Origin: Tissierella simiarum
GTDB taxonomy: Bacteria > Bacillota > Clostridia > Tissierellales > Tissierellaceae
DNA: 39,539 nucleotides
Assembly: GCF_018917865.1 (NCBI RefSeq)
Contig: NZ_JAHLPM010000024.1
Coordinates: 1 to 39,539, forward strand
Direction: 5' to 3'
Under the pieces are notes generated by a model. It did not search any database, was not told where the DNA came from, and saw only the letters and a program-made list of their open reading frames with translations. The position numbers were made by a program, and so were the translations under genes. This document shows positions 1-8,726 of this stretch, piece after piece; the stretch's first letter is position 1, and every line of letters begins with the position of its first letter.

Positions 1-369
1 GGCAACATCAGGATCAATAAAATAGGACATGTAGATTGTCTTGCCGCTTAGGTCAACCTTAAACATATCCCAAAGATATTGGGCTCCAATTTCAGCTGCT
101 TGGTCTATAGGCAATGCACCAGAGTTTATAGATCGCATAATCTTGTTCTCTAAAACCTTGTAGTCAGCTTTTACATAGTCTTCAGCTTTATCAATAGATG
201 TAGTACTAACGTTATATGTTGTAGAAATAGATTCCTCCTTATCCAATGCCAATGCCATTGCTAGATTGTTCGCTCCTGCAAAAACCGTACTACATAAAGT
301 AATAGCCGTTGCACTTGCTACTACTGTTTTCCAGATATCTTTTTTCTTCGTTCCCATTGTTTGTTTCAT
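1..369 (-). CDS. Secreted protein of unknown function, C-terminus cut by window edge
   Basis: An open frame of 123 codons runs from an ATG at 369 to the window edge without a stop. The start is fixed by an AAGGAG ribosome site a few bases upstream. The N-terminus is a clear Sec signal: a Lys-rich start (KKK) followed by a hydrophobic stretch around residues 14-40 ending in Ala-rich sequence. The visible mature part is acidic and contains KVDLSGKTIYMSYF, which I cannot assign to a family. It lies directly downstream of the response regulator and kinase genes on the same strand, behind its own -10-like box and direct repeats, so it is a plausible target of that two-component system (inference). 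Confidence 0.8.
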   Translation of the reverse strand, partial: MKQTMGTKKKDIWKTVVASATAITLCSTVFAGANNLAMALALDKEESISTTYNVSTTSIDKAEDYVKADYKVLENKIMRSINSGALPIDQAAEIGAQYLWDMFKVDLSGKTIYMSYFIDPDVA

Positions 370-415
370 AAATAAATCTCCTTCCCAAATTGATTTTAGT
401 GATAAACACAAACAC

Positions 416-465
416 AGTATAAGTCCATAATATTATTGAATTATCATGAACTTGTTATGAACTTG
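416..465 (-). promoter_or_regulatory. Candidate promoter with OmpR-type direct repeats before the secreted protein
   Basis: On the minus strand a TATACT -10 box lies at 421-416 and has a poor -35 (ATAATT) at 17 bp. Just upstream the pentamer TTCAT occurs at 461-457 and 450-446, inside longer AAGTTCAT copies exactly 11 bp apart, and a weaker TTCAA occurs at 440-436. Tandem half-sites on one DNA face next to a weak -35 are what OmpR/PhoB-family regulators bind, and such a regulator is encoded 1.4 kb upstream. The first repeat overlaps the kinase stop codon. Binding is inferred, not shown. Confidence 0.5.
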
Positions 466-1849
466 TAAAAGTTAATTTTACTATGGTACCAACATTGGGT
501 AATGATTCAATTGAAAGTACAGCATTATGGCAATTAGCTATTTGTTCACAGATAGAAAGTCCAAGTCCTACACCACCTTTTGCCCGGTTGCGTGATTTAT
601 CCACCCGATAAAACGGGTCTATTACTTTATTGATTTCATTTTGTGGAATACCCCAGCCATTATCCTGAACAGATAAAACTCTACAGCCATTTTCAATGTA
701 AGCATTCCACACAATAACACCTCCAGGATTACAGGCTTTTATTGCATTATCAGTAAAATTGACAAGCAAACTCTGTAGTAAATCCTTATCGCCATAGAGA
801 GAATCAATATCAATTTTCCATTTAAGTGATATCTGATTTTCAGCCAATTTTGCTGCAAGAGATTTCTGTGAATGTTCAAATAGACTGTTTACATTGACTA
901 CTTTCATTTTAATTACCTGATTTCTTAATGTGGCTAACTCTAAAAGTCGATTTGATATATTGAGCATATATTGGCTTTCAGACATAATATAACTGGCAGC
1001 AAACATTTTTTCTTCATCGCTAATGGTGGCTTTCTGAATATATTCAGCAAATCCATAAACTGAGGTAAGAGGGGTACGTATCTCATGTGCTAAGTTGTCT
1101 ACAAATTGCTGTTTCTGTTCCGACGTTTCTGCAAGCTGGGTAATACGACGTTGAATTTCCTCTGCCATGTTATTGAAACTCTCTGCCATTTCAGCAAGTT
1201 CATTACGACCAGACACGATAATACGATTATCATATTGTCCGTTAGCAATTTTTCTTGATGCCGTAGATACCATATCTAGTGGTTCGAAGACACGACTGAG
1301 AATCAATTGAAGGCTTACAGCTAAAATAATAGTAAATACGATACCAACTAGCAATAAAATACGCTGTGTTTTCTGCCATGCTTTTAAGTTACCAGAGATA
1401 TCGTGAAGATACTGGATGTTAAATCTATTATCTGTTCCTGGTAACTCTCCAATGACCTTAAAATAAACACTATCACCTATATTATGGAAAGTGGCTTTTC
1501 TAATACCAGACTCAGTAGAATAGGGTGTTAATTCATCTGAATGTTCTGGTAAATTGCTATATATAATTTTTCCTTGTGAAAGTAGTTCTAAAAACACACC
1601 TTGTTTTTGGTAATACTCCGTATAGAAATTAAAAAGCTGCTCTATTGCATCATCTAAGTTCCCTCCCCTGTCAACTATAGCCATGAGATCCTTACCAAAA
1701 GACGAGGAAATAAAGTAATGTTCATTAATTCCACTTTCCTTTATAATGTCCATCTGATTGTTAAAAATAAAAATTGAAATAAAAAATAGACTGGAAAAGA
1801 ATACTATCAAAAATAAGGTAAAGGTTGTAATAAATGTTCTGAACTTCAA
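455..1849 (-). CDS. Sensor histidine kinase (HAMP-HisKA-HATPase)
   Basis: Membrane-bound sensor kinase of 464 residues. Transmembrane helix about 7-29, extracytoplasmic sensor 30-160, second helix about 162-184, HAMP 185-237, dimerisation box NLAHEIRTPLTS with phospho-acceptor His255, N-box NFTDNAIKAC, G1 box DNGWGIP and G2 box GGVGLGLS. It translates from a TTG that overlaps the TGA stop of the response regulator by 4 bp, behind GGAGGTGG, so the two are translationally coupled. The length and order are those of ordinary OmpR-system kinases. The sensor domain gives no hint of its ligand. Arginine codons are often CGN, unlike most genes further right in this window. Confidence 0.95.
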   Translation of the reverse strand: MKFRTFITTFTLFLIVFFSSLFFISIFIFNNQMDIIKESGINEHYFISSSFGKDLMAIVDRGGNLDDAIEQLFNFYTEYYQKQGVFLELLSQGKIIYSNLPEHSDELTPYSTESGIRKATFHNIGDSVYFKVIGELPGTDNRFNIQYLHDISGNLKAWQKTQRILLLVGIVFTIILAVSLQLILSRVFEPLDMVSTASRKIANGQYDNRIIVSGRNELAEMAESFNNMAEEIQRRITQLAETSEQKQQFVDNLAHEIRTPLTSVYGFAEYIQKATISDEEKMFAASYIMSESQYMLNISNRLLELATLRNQVIKMKVVNVNSLFEHSQKSLAAKLAENQISLKWKIDIDSLYGDKDLLQSLLVNFTDNAIKACNPGGVIVWNAYIENGCRVLSVQDNGWGIPQNEINKVIDPFYRVDKSRNRAKGGVGLGLSICEQIANCHNAVLSIESLPNVGTIVKLTFTSS

Positions 1850-2505
1850 TCCACCACCTCCAGTCTATATCCCAATTTATATACTGTCTTAATGTAATTA
1901 TCTAAACCTAGTTTTTTCCTTAATTTTGTGATATGAACATCCACCGTTCTTGTGTCACCTTCAAAATCATAGCCCCATGCCAACTCTAATAGCTTCTCAC
2001 GTGAAAGAGCAATATTACGGTTTCGAATCAGAACCACCAGCAAATCAAACTCTTGGGGAGTAATATCAACCAATTCATTATTAAGAAAAGCTTGTCGACC
2101 ATCTAAATCTACTCGAACATTATTCAGTACAAAAAACTTTTGCTCTTTATTTGTTCGACGAAGCACAGCTTCAACTCTTGCTTGTAACTCTAACATTTCA
2201 AAAGGTTTCACAATATAATCATCAGCACCTAATGTCAAACCCTTAACCCGATCTGAAAGAGAACTTTTTGACGTAAGAAAGATAACAGGTATATTCATTT
2301 CTTTTACTGTCTCCAAAACTTCGTAACCATTCATTTTAGGCAACATTATATCCAGTAGTATCAAATCAAAAGTATATTTTTGTATCATTTCAAGCACAGC
2401 TTCACCGTCATACACAGATACACACTCATGACCAACTAGCTTCAAGTTTCTGTTAATTAAAATATTAATTGGCATTTCATCCTCAACAATCAAGATCAAC
2501 GCCAT
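1846..2505 (-). CDS. OmpR/PhoB-family response regulator
   Basis: 219 residues: receiver domain 1-115 and winged-helix DNA-binding domain about 125-217. The receiver shows the acidic pair near residue 9 (EDE), phospho-acceptor Asp52 in LLDIMLP, Thr78 in FLTSK and Lys100 in IVKPFE. The C-terminal half ends with the wing sequence TVYKLGYRLE. The start ATG at 2505 follows AGGGGTGA. It is the first gene of a regulator-kinase operon and probably activates the secreted-protein gene downstream. Many arginine codons are CGT or CGA, which is unusual for this window. Confidence 0.95.
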   Translation of the reverse strand: MALILIVEDEMPINILINRNLKLVGHECVSVYDGEAVLEMIQKYTFDLILLDIMLPKMNGYEVLETVKEMNIPVIFLTSKSSLSDRVKGLTLGADDYIVKPFEMLELQARVEAVLRRTNKEQKFFVLNNVRVDLDGRQAFLNNELVDITPQEFDLLVVLIRNRNIALSREKLLELAWGYDFEGDTRTVDVHITKLRKKLGLDNYIKTVYKLGYRLEVVD

Positions 2506-2893
2506 AGATTCACCCCTTTTCTTTTTCCCATTCTAAACTTTTTAAATATAAGACATAGACGCTTCTAACCTGCATCATGAAGCAATAAATTTTAATTTCT
2601 CTATAAATAAGTCAGCATAAAATAAATCTCACAAAATAAATAGTTTGTATTAATCTATTTATACTTAAATAGACTCTTAAGCCTTATATATCAAGGGTCT
2701 CAAATTTTTTCGCAACAAAAAATGCTCCTCTTCTTTGGTATATTTAAGTCTCCCACAACACCAAAATCCCAAAGAAAGAGTGTCCTTGTGACCTCAATTA
2801 CATTAGTTCATATATGACTTAAATCCTCATATTATACTTCTCAAGCACCCCAGAATTCAAATATTAATTTCCCATATTATAATGCTTAATGCT
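2506..2893. other. Gene-free gap of about 390 bp between regulator and methyltransferase
   Basis: No convincing coding frame or RNA gene is seen. The stretch 2700-2820 is less AT-rich than typical spacer. Read on the minus strand it gives short peptide-like stretches broken by stops, so it might be an eroded gene or insertion remnant, but I could not identify it. The gap marks the boundary where codon usage changes. Confidence 0.4.
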
Positions 2894-3655
2894 TTATTTC
2901 ATTTTACAATAATAAATATGAGTCTCATATTCTAAGGTTACTTTTCCATTACTATTGTATTTATTAAATAAATCTTCTAATTCCGATATCATAATCACAT
3001 AATTCGGGTCATTTTCATTAGGCATATAAGAAAATGAGGTTATTTCTCCTTTTAATCTATCAAAATCAACTACTTGAGGATTATCCAAGATTGCTTTGTA
3101 TATAGTCTTATAGTCAAAAAACTTAGGTATTAAATCATCGTCTGATTTATTTGTATATGTTTCTGCATATCTTCTTATAATTTCTAGATATCCTTCCATA
3201 AATCTATCTGATTTAGTTTTTCTAATATTCCATAATAAAACAACAGTTCCATTAGCTTTAAGTATCCTTAAAAATTCTTTCTTTGTTGGTTCAGGATTAA
3301 ACCAATGAAAAGCTTGAGCCGCTATAATAATATCAATGGATTCTGATTGTAACTTAGTACTCTCAGAAGAGCCATCTATAAAATGAACATTACTATAAGA
3401 TTTAAGTAAATTTTCTGCTGCTTGTCTCATGTCTTGATTTGGTTCAACGCTATAGACTGTATTTCCATTATCCAAAAACAATTTAGTGGAAATACCAGTT
3501 CCTGAGCCTATATCAGCAATGATTAATTTTTCATTAAGTCCAATAGATTCCTCTAAATAACTAATTATATCATTAGGATAACTAGGTCTATACTTTACAT
3601 AATTTTGGACACGACTGCTAAATCTCTCCTTAGAATTTAGTTCTGTTAAATTCAT
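2894..3655 (-). CDS. Class I SAM-dependent methyltransferase
   Basis: 253 residues from the ATG at 3655, chosen because GGAGG lies 8 bp upstream; an earlier TTG lies in front of the ribosome site itself. Motif I is IADIGSGTGISTK (SAM binding), followed by the acidic VYSVEPNQDMR, then SIDIIIAAQAFHWF and LLWNIRK, the pattern of the Methyltransf_11/25 group of small-molecule methyltransferases (UbiE-like in fold). The substrate is not predictable. It stands alone with no obvious terminator and is not coupled to neighbours. Confidence 0.88.
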   Translation of the reverse strand: MNLTELNSKERFSSRVQNYVKYRPSYPNDIISYLEESIGLNEKLIIADIGSGTGISTKLFLDNGNTVYSVEPNQDMRQAAENLLKSYSNVHFIDGSSESTKLQSESIDIIIAAQAFHWFNPEPTKKEFLRILKANGTVVLLWNIRKTKSDRFMEGYLEIIRRYAETYTNKSDDDLIPKFFDYKTIYKAILDNPQVVDFDRLKGEITSFSYMPNENDPNYVIMISELEDLFNKYNSNGKVTLEYETHIYYCKMK

Positions 3656-3795
3656 ATGCAATACCTCCAAATTATAAATTTAATTTTCATAACATTTTAC
3701 TGCTTAGTTATATTAATGACTTTTATACTTCCTTTACTACAATGTTATTAATTTACTGTTATATAATAAACTTTATCACATATTTAACTTCAAAA

Positions 3796-4266
3796 CTATA
3801 AATCAAGACTTAAGCGAATCATATCTACACATTTAATTCCATTTTCAAATATGTCTTCTTCGTAATGCTTAGTAAAAAAGTCTTTATCAACTCCACTAAT
3901 TCTAAAGCCGCATTTCTGATATAATGCAATTTGTTCTATACTAGAGTTCCCTGTTCCCACTTCAATAGTTTTTACACCTTCTTCTTTTGATTTTTGTATT
4001 GCATGCAATACTAAGTTTTTTCCTATCCCTTTCCCCTGCATATCTTCCCTTACTGCTATATTTACAAGCTCTATTGTGTTAGGTCTTGTTCTTAATAGCA
4101 CATAAATTCCTATTAATTCAGTTGATTCACAAATATACACTTTTCCCCTCTTTACATAGTCATCTATTATACTTCTTGAAGGATCAGCTAACATTAGTAA
4201 ATCGTAAGGAATCTCTTCTCCATCTTTTAGTAGTCTTATATTATAATGAATATCTTTTGTTTCCAT
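3796..4266 (-). CDS. GNAT family N-acetyltransferase (YvbK-like)
   Basis: 156 residues. The acetyl-CoA pyrophosphate loop is the R/Q-x-x-G-x-G/A type: MQGKGIGKNL near residues 76-85. The surrounding sequence (LLMLADPS, GIYVLLRTRP, IEVGTGNSS, LYQKCGFRI and HYEEDIFENG) matches my memory of Bacillus subtilis YvbK. Such proteins acetylate small molecules or amino groups, but the real substrate of this group is unclear. The ATG at 4266 follows GGAAG. It is a separate unit from the methyltransferase. Confidence 0.9.
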   Translation of the reverse strand: METKDIHYNIRLLKDGEEIPYDLLMLADPSRSIIDDYVKRGKVYICESTELIGIYVLLRTRPNTIELVNIAVREDMQGKGIGKNLVLHAIQKSKEEGVKTIEVGTGNSSIEQIALYQKCGFRISGVDKDFFTKHYEEDIFENGIKCVDMIRLSLDL

Positions 4267-4456
4267 AATCTTATCTTCCGCCTTTACATGTATTTTTTAA
4301 TATAAATCTAGTTTAAATTAATTCTCCCTTTACTATCAATATTTTAATGAATACAACTATATCAACATAATAATATAATCTAACTACCTTTTCAATTAAA
4401 CAAATGTAAATATATTTTACTACTGAAAACTATGTTTCCATAAATTATCTTTAATA

Positions 4457-5992
4457 TTATTTAATCTTCCAAATAGAAAACCTCGAGTTATTACTCGAGG
4501 CTCCAATATTTTTATTAATTATTTGTCTAACATTATATCCTTTTTCTTTTAAAATCTTTATTATTCCTGTATCTCCTATAAGATGGGCTGACCCTATTAC
4601 TACAAAATAGTTTTTTCCATCTTCATTATTTAAATAATATTGAATTTTTTCTGCCATATTTTTATTTCTTTCATCTAAAAACTTTTTATTAAATTCATCT
4701 TGTGTATTTCCTTGATTAATTTCATTTATAAATTCTTCAAATTCTTTCATATCACCTTTCTTCCAAGTATCAAGCATATATTTTACAGCTTCACCTTGAA
4801 TATCTGAATTTTTATTATCTTCTTTTGATTCCACTAAAGAAGATAATAAAAAGCTTTCTTGTAACTCTAATGACATATTATCAAATAAATCTGTTTGGAA
4901 CTTTATTCCTTCTATTTCAGCTATATCTTTATTTCTTAAAACAGCTTTATTCATTAAGTTATAATCTATCCCTAAAGTTGCATCTAAAGAAGATTTTATC
5001 ATACTGATTCCTTGAATCAATAATGCTGCATACCAAGGTTTCATTTTTTCAAATTGTTTTGGATCTAATCCTTCATCTTTAATTTTTTTAACAAATAATT
5101 CATAGGTTTCTTTAGAAATGTTTTTTTCTAAAGCATCACCATTAGTATATACAGCCTTTTCAGCCATATATTTAATTCCTTCTTCATCATTAAATATATT
5201 TGCTTCCACTGCTAGCACATCAGCTTTATTAAAGTTATCTATAATATCTTTGCTAAAAGGATATATACTAGAATCTGCAACGTGAACTGAACCTAATACA
5301 TATATGTTGTTTTTTCCATTAGAAATTTCCCATAGAAATCCCTTAGAATCTTTGTCTGTCTTATGCATTACAAAATCATAAGCCCTAGAAAACAAAGCAA
5401 GTGCTTCTTCTCTTGTACAACTATCTTCTAAGCCTAGCTTATTAGATGACTTACCATCCATTATTCCATTTAAAACTATTGCTTTTATTTTATCTAAAGA
5501 AGGTTCCGAAATATTTTTAATATCTTTATAATTTAAGGTTCCTTCATTTTTTAATTCTATCTTTGCCTCATATTTATCTAATATATCATAAATAACAATA
5601 GCAACCTCTTCTCTTGTAACATTTTTATTAGGATTGAATAAATCTCTTTCTCCTTTCACTAAATTCAAAGCTAAAGCTTTTAATACATTAGTATTTTGAG
5701 TATCTTTAAAAGAATCTGATGGTGCAGGAGTAATTTCTTTATCTGAAAGTTTTTCATACAATATTACTCCAAGTTCTGCTAACTCTTCTCTAGTCATATT
5801 TTCCTTAAATTTAGAAAAGTGTTCTTCTCTTCCTAGTTTTTGAATCTGTGCATTCATTAAATCTTCTACAGCCCAATTACTTGGTGATTCTACTGGTAAA
5901 GATTGCTCATTCTCTGCAAATGTAAAATTGAAATTTGAAAAAACTACAGTTACTACTAATAATAGTAAAATTTTCTTCGATAATCTTCTCAT
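4457..5992 (-). CDS. Secreted TraB/GumN-family protein with S-layer homology repeats
   Basis: 511 residues. A signal peptide covers about 1-26. Three SLH-like repeats follow (about 39-82, 93-139 and 154-207), each with the TREE motif; such repeats bind pyruvylated secondary cell-wall polymer. The TraB/GumN (ChaN-like) domain begins near 218 with YVLGSVHVADSS (His237), then ADVLAVEAN (Glu263) and, near the C-terminus, VVIGSAHLIGDTGI. Eukaryotic and archaeal relatives are proposed metal-dependent proteases, but bacterial function is unproven. The surface-anchored arrangement points to an extracellular role. ATG at 5992 follows AAGGAAGGG. The last 15 codons contain a terminator-like hairpin, so the extreme C-terminus (ASSNNSRFSIWKIK) may be recent. 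Confidence 0.88.
   Translation of the reverse strand: MRRLSKKILLLLVVTVVFSNFNFTFAENEQSLPVESPSNWAVEDLMNAQIQKLGREEHFSKFKENMTREELAELGVILYEKLSDKEITPAPSDSFKDTQNTNVLKALALNLVKGERDLFNPNKNVTREEVAIVIYDILDKYEAKIELKNEGTLNYKDIKNISEPSLDKIKAIVLNGIMDGKSSNKLGLEDSCTREEALALFSRAYDFVMHKTDKDSKGFLWEISNGKNNIYVLGSVHVADSSIYPFSKDIIDNFNKADVLAVEANIFNDEEGIKYMAEKAVYTNGDALEKNISKETYELFVKKIKDEGLDPKQFEKMKPWYAALLIQGISMIKSSLDATLGIDYNLMNKAVLRNKDIAEIEGIKFQTDLFDNMSLELQESFLLSSLVESKEDNKNSDIQGEAVKYMLDTWKKGDMKEFEEFINEINQGNTQDEFNKKFLDERNKNMAEKIQYYLNNEDGKNYFVVIGSAHLIGDTGIIKILKEKGYNVRQIINKNIGASSNNSRFSIWKIK
4481..4500 (-). terminator. Terminator-like hairpin inside the 3' end of the TraB gene
   Basis: Perfect inverted repeat CCTCGAG with a 6-nt loop, followed on the minus strand by TTTTCTATTT. 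It lies before the stop codon at 4457, so it both encodes the last residues and could terminate transcription. Confidence 0.6.
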
Positions 5993-6312
5993 AATACCCT
6001 TCCTTTCATTCTAAATTAAATCTTATACTTATATAATAAAGGATTTAGTAAAAATTATCCATTGTCTTAGGTAACTATAAGAAGTGACTTAGATCATTTT
6101 TTATAATAGGCTACTTGAGTTCCTCATTTAAGTTAACCTCTGCATATAACTTTTATATGTTCATAAGATTTTTTAGATAGTAAAAAACTAATATACAAAT
6201 CAAAAATTAAAAGCCTAATAATTTAGGCTTTTAATTCTTACTTATATTAATGAATTGATAATCGTATGTTTCTCTTAGTATTCACATTGTTAAAACATAG
6301 TATTAGATACCT
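5993..6312. other. Spacer of 320 bp between LysM gene and TraB gene
   Basis: Contains the LysM terminator at 6209-6232 and presumably the promoter of the TraB gene just upstream of 5992. I see no coding frame. Confidence 0.5.
6209..6232 (-). terminator. Intrinsic terminator of the LysM gene
   Basis: Arms AAAAGCCTAA and TTAGGCTTTT with a 4-nt loop, flanked by A and T runs. It lies 80 bp past the LysM stop codon and could work in both directions. Confidence 0.8.
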
Positions 6313-7368
6313 TTAAAAGCAAACAACAACACATCTTCTAGGTATGCATATCACTTGACCTATTTGTAAATTATTTGGGTCAATTCCTGGATTGGCATTT
6401 ATAATCGCCTGTACGCTTACATTAAATCTTTGACTAAGTGCAAATAGAGTATCTCCTGCCCTTATTGTATAAAGAAATCCATTTGGACATGGAGGAGGTG
6501 CCATTCTAGGTATGCATATCACTTGACCTATTTGTAAATTATTTGGGTCAATTCCTGGATTGGCATTTATAATCGCCTGTACGCTTACATTAAATCTTTG
6601 ACTAAGTGCAAATAGAGTATCTCCTGCCCTTATTGTATAAAGAAATCCATTTGGACATGGAGGAGGTGCCATTCTAGGTATGCATATCACTTGACCTATT
6701 TGTAAATTATTTGGGTCAATTCCTGGATTGGCATTTATAATCGCCTGTACGCTTACATTAAATCTTTGACTAAGTGCAAATAGAGTATCTCCTGCTCTTA
6801 TTGTATAAAGAAATCCATTTGGACATGGAGGAGGTGCCATTCTAGGTATGCATATCACTTGACCTATTTGTAAATTATTTGGATCAATTCCTGGATTGGC
6901 ATTTATAATCGCCTGCACACTTACATTAAATCTTTGACTAAGTGCAAATAGAGTATCTCCTGCCCTTATTGTATAAAGAAATCCATTTGGACATGGGGGA
7001 GGTGCCATTCTAGGTATGCATATCACTTGACCTATTTGTAAATTATTTGGATCAATTCCTGGATTGGCATTTATAATCGCCTGCACACTTACATTAAATC
7101 TTTGACTAAGTGCAAATAGAGTATCTCCTGCTCTTATTGTATAAAGAAATCCATTTGGACATGGAGGTACTGGAGGTGCTACACTTGGTATACATATTAT
7201 TTGACCTACTTGTAAATTATTTGGATCAATTCCTGGATTGGCATTTATAATTGCCTGCACACTTACATTAAATCTTTGACTAAGTGCAAATAGAGTATCT
7301 CCTGCTCTTATTGTATATTGGACACTCCCAGGAGGACATATTTGTTCTATCTCATAATTATTACTCAT
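6313..7368 (-). CDS. Six-repeat LysM protein, probable spore-coat or wall-binding protein
   Basis: 351 residues from the ATG at 7368, which has AAAGGTGG 5 bp upstream; an in-frame GTG further up lies within the ribosome site. Six near-identical 44-residue LysM modules (about 18-61, 76-119, 132-175, 188-231, 244-287 and 300-343) start YTIRAGDTLFALSQRF and end QVICIP, joined by Pro- and Cys-containing linkers (MAPPPCPNG). LysM binds N-acetylglucosamine in peptidoglycan or chitin. There is no signal peptide and no catalytic domain. Paired cysteines in each module and in the tail (RRCVVVCF) suggest disulfide cross-linking. A cytoplasmic, Cys-rich LysM protein fits assembly onto the forespore cortex/coat (compare SafA), but this is inference. 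Confidence 0.9.
   Translation of the reverse strand: MSNNYEIEQICPPGSVQYTIRAGDTLFALSQRFNVSVQAIINANPGIDPNNLQVGQIICIPSVAPPVPPCPNGFLYTIRAGDTLFALSQRFNVSVQAIINANPGIDPNNLQIGQVICIPRMAPPPCPNGFLYTIRAGDTLFALSQRFNVSVQAIINANPGIDPNNLQIGQVICIPRMAPPPCPNGFLYTIRAGDTLFALSQRFNVSVQAIINANPGIDPNNLQIGQVICIPRMAPPPCPNGFLYTIRAGDTLFALSQRFNVSVQAIINANPGIDPNNLQIGQVICIPRMAPPPCPNGFLYTIRAGDTLFALSQRFNVSVQAIINANPGIDPNNLQIGQVICIPRRCVVVCF
6340..7317 (-). repeat. Tandem 168-bp coding repeats in the LysM gene
   Basis: Six copies. Copies 2-6 follow each other at exactly 168 bp; the first linker is 6 bp longer. Copies 1-3 and copies 4-6 form two sets with shared silent differences (for example GGATCA versus GGGTCA on the plus strand), which indicates block duplication or gene conversion. 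Confidence 0.9.
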
Positions 7369-7754
7369 ACTAACCACCTTTCTTTTTATAATATATCTTC
7401 AATATATACTATGCTGAAGAAAGGCAGAGCGTTAAAGGTATTCTAAAATATAATAAATAAGACATCAAAATTTTATTAATTCTAACTCATATATGCTTTC
7501 AATATATATTTCTCCACACTTTTTTATAAATATTTAATTCTGTATTAATAAGTTTTACCATGTATTATAGGCATAAATAATGTACTCATATAAATATACA
7601 TTTTATTTTGTACTAGAATTAAATCTAATTTTATCTATCTAGCTTTACTTTATATTTTCAAACATAAAAAGAAATGATAGTTTAAGTTATCATTCCTTTT
7701 TAAAAAGTATCAGAGTTTTTCAGTATTTTCTATTTTAAATATTCTTTTACAATT
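7369..7754. other. Spacer of about 385 bp with one terminator
   Basis: AT-rich and without coding frames. An imperfect hairpin (AATGATA at 7673-7679, TATCATT at 7688-7694) is flanked by A and T runs and lies 60 bp past the stop of the YdjM-like gene; on the minus strand it is followed by TTTTTATG. The rest presumably holds the LysM promoter, which I cannot place. Confidence 0.5.
7671..7700 (-). terminator. Probable terminator of the YdjM-like gene
   Basis: Stem of 7 bp with extension through imperfect A/T flanks, loop about 8 nt, then a T run on the minus strand. Confidence 0.6.
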
Positions 7755-8339
7755 TTACTTTATCTGCTGAAATATAAGAAACATGGAATAAAAATTTGAT
7801 CCAATAAAAACTACTTTTTCAGCAAATCCATTAGTTTTAATTGTTATAGGTGCTGAAATATTCTTTTTTAATGGAAAGAATATTTGGATTCCTTTTGGAG
7901 TAAAAAAATCCATAATCAGATGTAGAGAATATCCTACAACAAATCCTATTAGAGCTTCTTCTAGCCCATACTCTAAAGTTCCAATACAAACTATTGATGA
8001 AAAAAGAAATAATCCTAATAAACTATGAGTAAAGGTTCTATGACTAGATATTCCTGTCATAATCATAGTAATCCCTAATAGTCTAAATATTTTATTCCCT
8101 AAAGTGCTATCTAAGTATATTAAAACAGCTCCTATTGATAAGTAGAATAATATTCTATAAGAATCATTATTAATTAATAATAACTTTTGATTCAACTTAC
8201 TCTTTGGATGGTCTAAATCAGGTACTAAAGATCCAAATGCTGCAGCAGCTATAAGCAATAGCTGACTTTCTATAGGCTGCCCTACAGACAATGTTAAACC
8301 TATTGCAGTTCCAATAGCCATATGTGTTTTTCCTGTCAT
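7755..8339 (-). CDS. YdjM-like metal-dependent membrane hydrolase (DUF457)
   Basis: 194-residue integral membrane protein with about four to five helices. Conserved polar motifs of the YdjM/PF04307 family are present: TGKTHMAIG at the N-terminus (His6), LVPDLDHPKSKL, SHRTFTHSLLG and HLIMDFFTPKG. These His and Asp residues are the presumed metal ligands. In Escherichia coli ydjM is LexA-regulated; I see no SOS box here. Start ATG at 8339 with AGGAGG upstream. The biochemical role of the family is not established. Confidence 0.9.
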   Translation of the reverse strand: MTGKTHMAIGTAIGLTLSVGQPIESQLLLIAAAAFGSLVPDLDHPKSKLNQKLLLINNDSYRILFYLSIGAVLIYLDSTLGNKIFRLLGITMIMTGISSHRTFTHSLLGLFLFSSIVCIGTLEYGLEEALIGFVVGYSLHLIMDFFTPKGIQIFFPLKKNISAPITIKTNGFAEKVVFIGSNFYSMFLIFQQIK

Positions 8340-8470
8340 AAAATAAATCCTCCTAAAAAATTACCTTTTAAAATCATTTATAAATTTATTAGATTAATGT
8401 TATTTAACTAATAAATTAAAATTAAGTTTAGAGTGTTATTCTTAGTATTTTTATATAAATACAAAAAATA

Positions 8471-8505
8471 TAAGATATAAAGGGAATTATTCCTTTTATA
8501 TCTTA
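8471..8505 (-). terminator. Strong orphan terminator
   Basis: 15-bp stem (one G-T wobble) with a 5-nt loop, followed on the minus strand by TATTTTTTG. It lies more than 500 bp past the decarboxylase stop and 220 bp past the gene tail, so it probably belonged to the lost gene. Confidence 0.7.
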
Positions 8506-8726
8506 TTCCAGGTCTAATAAGGTATAAAGCACTTCTTATTATATTAAAATTCTAATTTAATCTTATTCTCTTATACATCATAATAAATTGTTATATAAGA
8601 CTGTTTTATACTTATTTTATTATTAGTTAATGTTTTATCTATTTGCATACTTATAATATATTTAAAACATTAGATTTTCATTTTATTATCTATAGAAAAT
8701 ACTAACAGATATTTGCATTTATCTAT

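Noticed and set aside
2700-2820. Possible insertion-sequence remnant
   Set aside because: No terminal inverted repeats, target duplication or recognisable transposase piece, so left as unexplained spacer.
6340-7317. CRISPR-like periodic repeats
   Set aside because: Period is 168 bp, wholly coding and in frame (LysM); no spacers.
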